From contig CATZDQ010000095.1 in assembly GCA_958417695.1 (NCBI GenBank), forward strand, positions 1 to 6,676: a DNA stretch of 6,676 nt, read 5' to 3'. A program made the translations under genes and the position numbers. Within the stretch, counting starts at the first letter, position 1, and each line of letters starts with the position of its first letter. The DNA is from an uncultured Clostridiaceae bacterium. GTDB lineage: Bacteria; Bacillota; Clostridia; TANB77; CAG-508. Below the pieces are notes generated by a model. That model made no database searches. It was not told the origin of the DNA and worked only from the letters and a program-made list of their open reading frames with translations. Positions 6,588 to 6,676 of the stretch are shown one piece after another.

Positions 6588-6676
6588 TTATAATTTATTA
6601 TATTTTGTGCTTACTCCTTTTGATTTTTCTACCGGATATTTTTTCTTTGTCTTATCTAGTTTCTTTAATATTATTT
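6588..6676 (-). CDS. C-terminal end of a MazG-like nucleotide pyrophosphohydrolase (partial)
   Basis: Only about the last 28 codons are in the window; the gene starts beyond the end at 6676 and stops with TAA at 6590-6588. The readable tail ends in KYPVEKSKGVSTKYNKL. From memory of the family, a KYPV-x-K-(S/A)-(K/R)G-x3-KY tail is typical of small MazG-like (MazG/dCTPase superfamily) enzymes, which hydrolyse non-canonical or excess nucleoside triphosphates to monophosphates. No catalytic residues are visible because the EExxE helices lie outside the window. It runs in the same direction as the GIY-YIG/helicase gene 44 bases downstream, with no terminator between them, so the two are probably co-transcribed. 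The frame is open and the sequence protein-like, but the call rests on one short tail; it could be another small protein with a similar basic end. Confidence 0.6.
   Translation of the reverse strand, partial: IILKKLDKTKKKYPVEKSKGVSTKYNKL

Noticed and set aside
1..6676. CRISPR array, tRNA/rRNA genes, insertion sequence or attachment site
   Set aside because: No regularly spaced repeats, cloverleaf, transposase or terminal inverted repeats were seen on either strand.

Overview
The window is very AT-rich. Its genes start behind strong AGGAG-type Shine-Dalgarno sites and use many AGA/ATA codons, which suggests a low-GC Bacillota of the Clostridium type (inference; no taxonomic marker is present). 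Every convincing gene lies on the minus strand, so transcription runs from high to low coordinates. The content (nucleases, a Schlafen-like helicase, an ABC/SMC-type ATPase, a membrane protein with a cytosolic domain) is typical of a bacterial defence island. There is no rRNA, tRNA, CRISPR array or transposase.

Unit 1 (6676-4603). It begins with the last residues of a gene whose C-terminus resembles MazG-like nucleotide pyrophosphohydrolases. After 44 bases comes a 618-aa protein joining a GIY-YIG nuclease-like domain to a DUF2075 (Schlafen group-3-like) superfamily 1 helicase/ATPase. A long AT-rich hairpin followed by six T residues closes the unit.

Intergenic 4686-4513. In transcription order this holds the terminator hairpin, a perfect 7-bp palindrome, a plausible TTGTAA-17-TATAAA promoter and a strong ribosome binding site. 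It appears to separate two transcription units.

Unit 2 (4512-1). This is a tight operon with gaps of 15-20 bases: (a) a 272-aa protein with three membrane segments and a predicted cytosolic beta-rich domain; (b) a 442-aa DEDDh 3'-5' exonuclease with two 84-residue helical repeats (TerB-like) and a C-terminal BRCT domain; (c) a RloC/PrrC/SMC-like ATPase whose reading frame is split inside the ABC signature motif; (d) the first 32 codons of a gene whose N-terminus resembles Mrr/PDDEXK-type proteins and which runs off the window.

The most notable signal is the split ATPase. The frame breaks exactly at A_AAA_AAG, the slippery heptamer of E. coli dnaX. A -1 shift there, or one extra A by transcriptional slippage, restores LSNGEKKAL followed by intact Walker B and H-loop motifs and a long C-terminal domain (737 aa in total). 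This could be programmed frameshifting, a phase-variable homopolymer switch, a recent inactivating deletion or a sequencing error; sequence alone does not decide. I do not recognise unit 2 as a named defence system. A membrane sensor, an exonuclease-BRCT protein, an ATPase and a putative further nuclease form a coherent candidate system.
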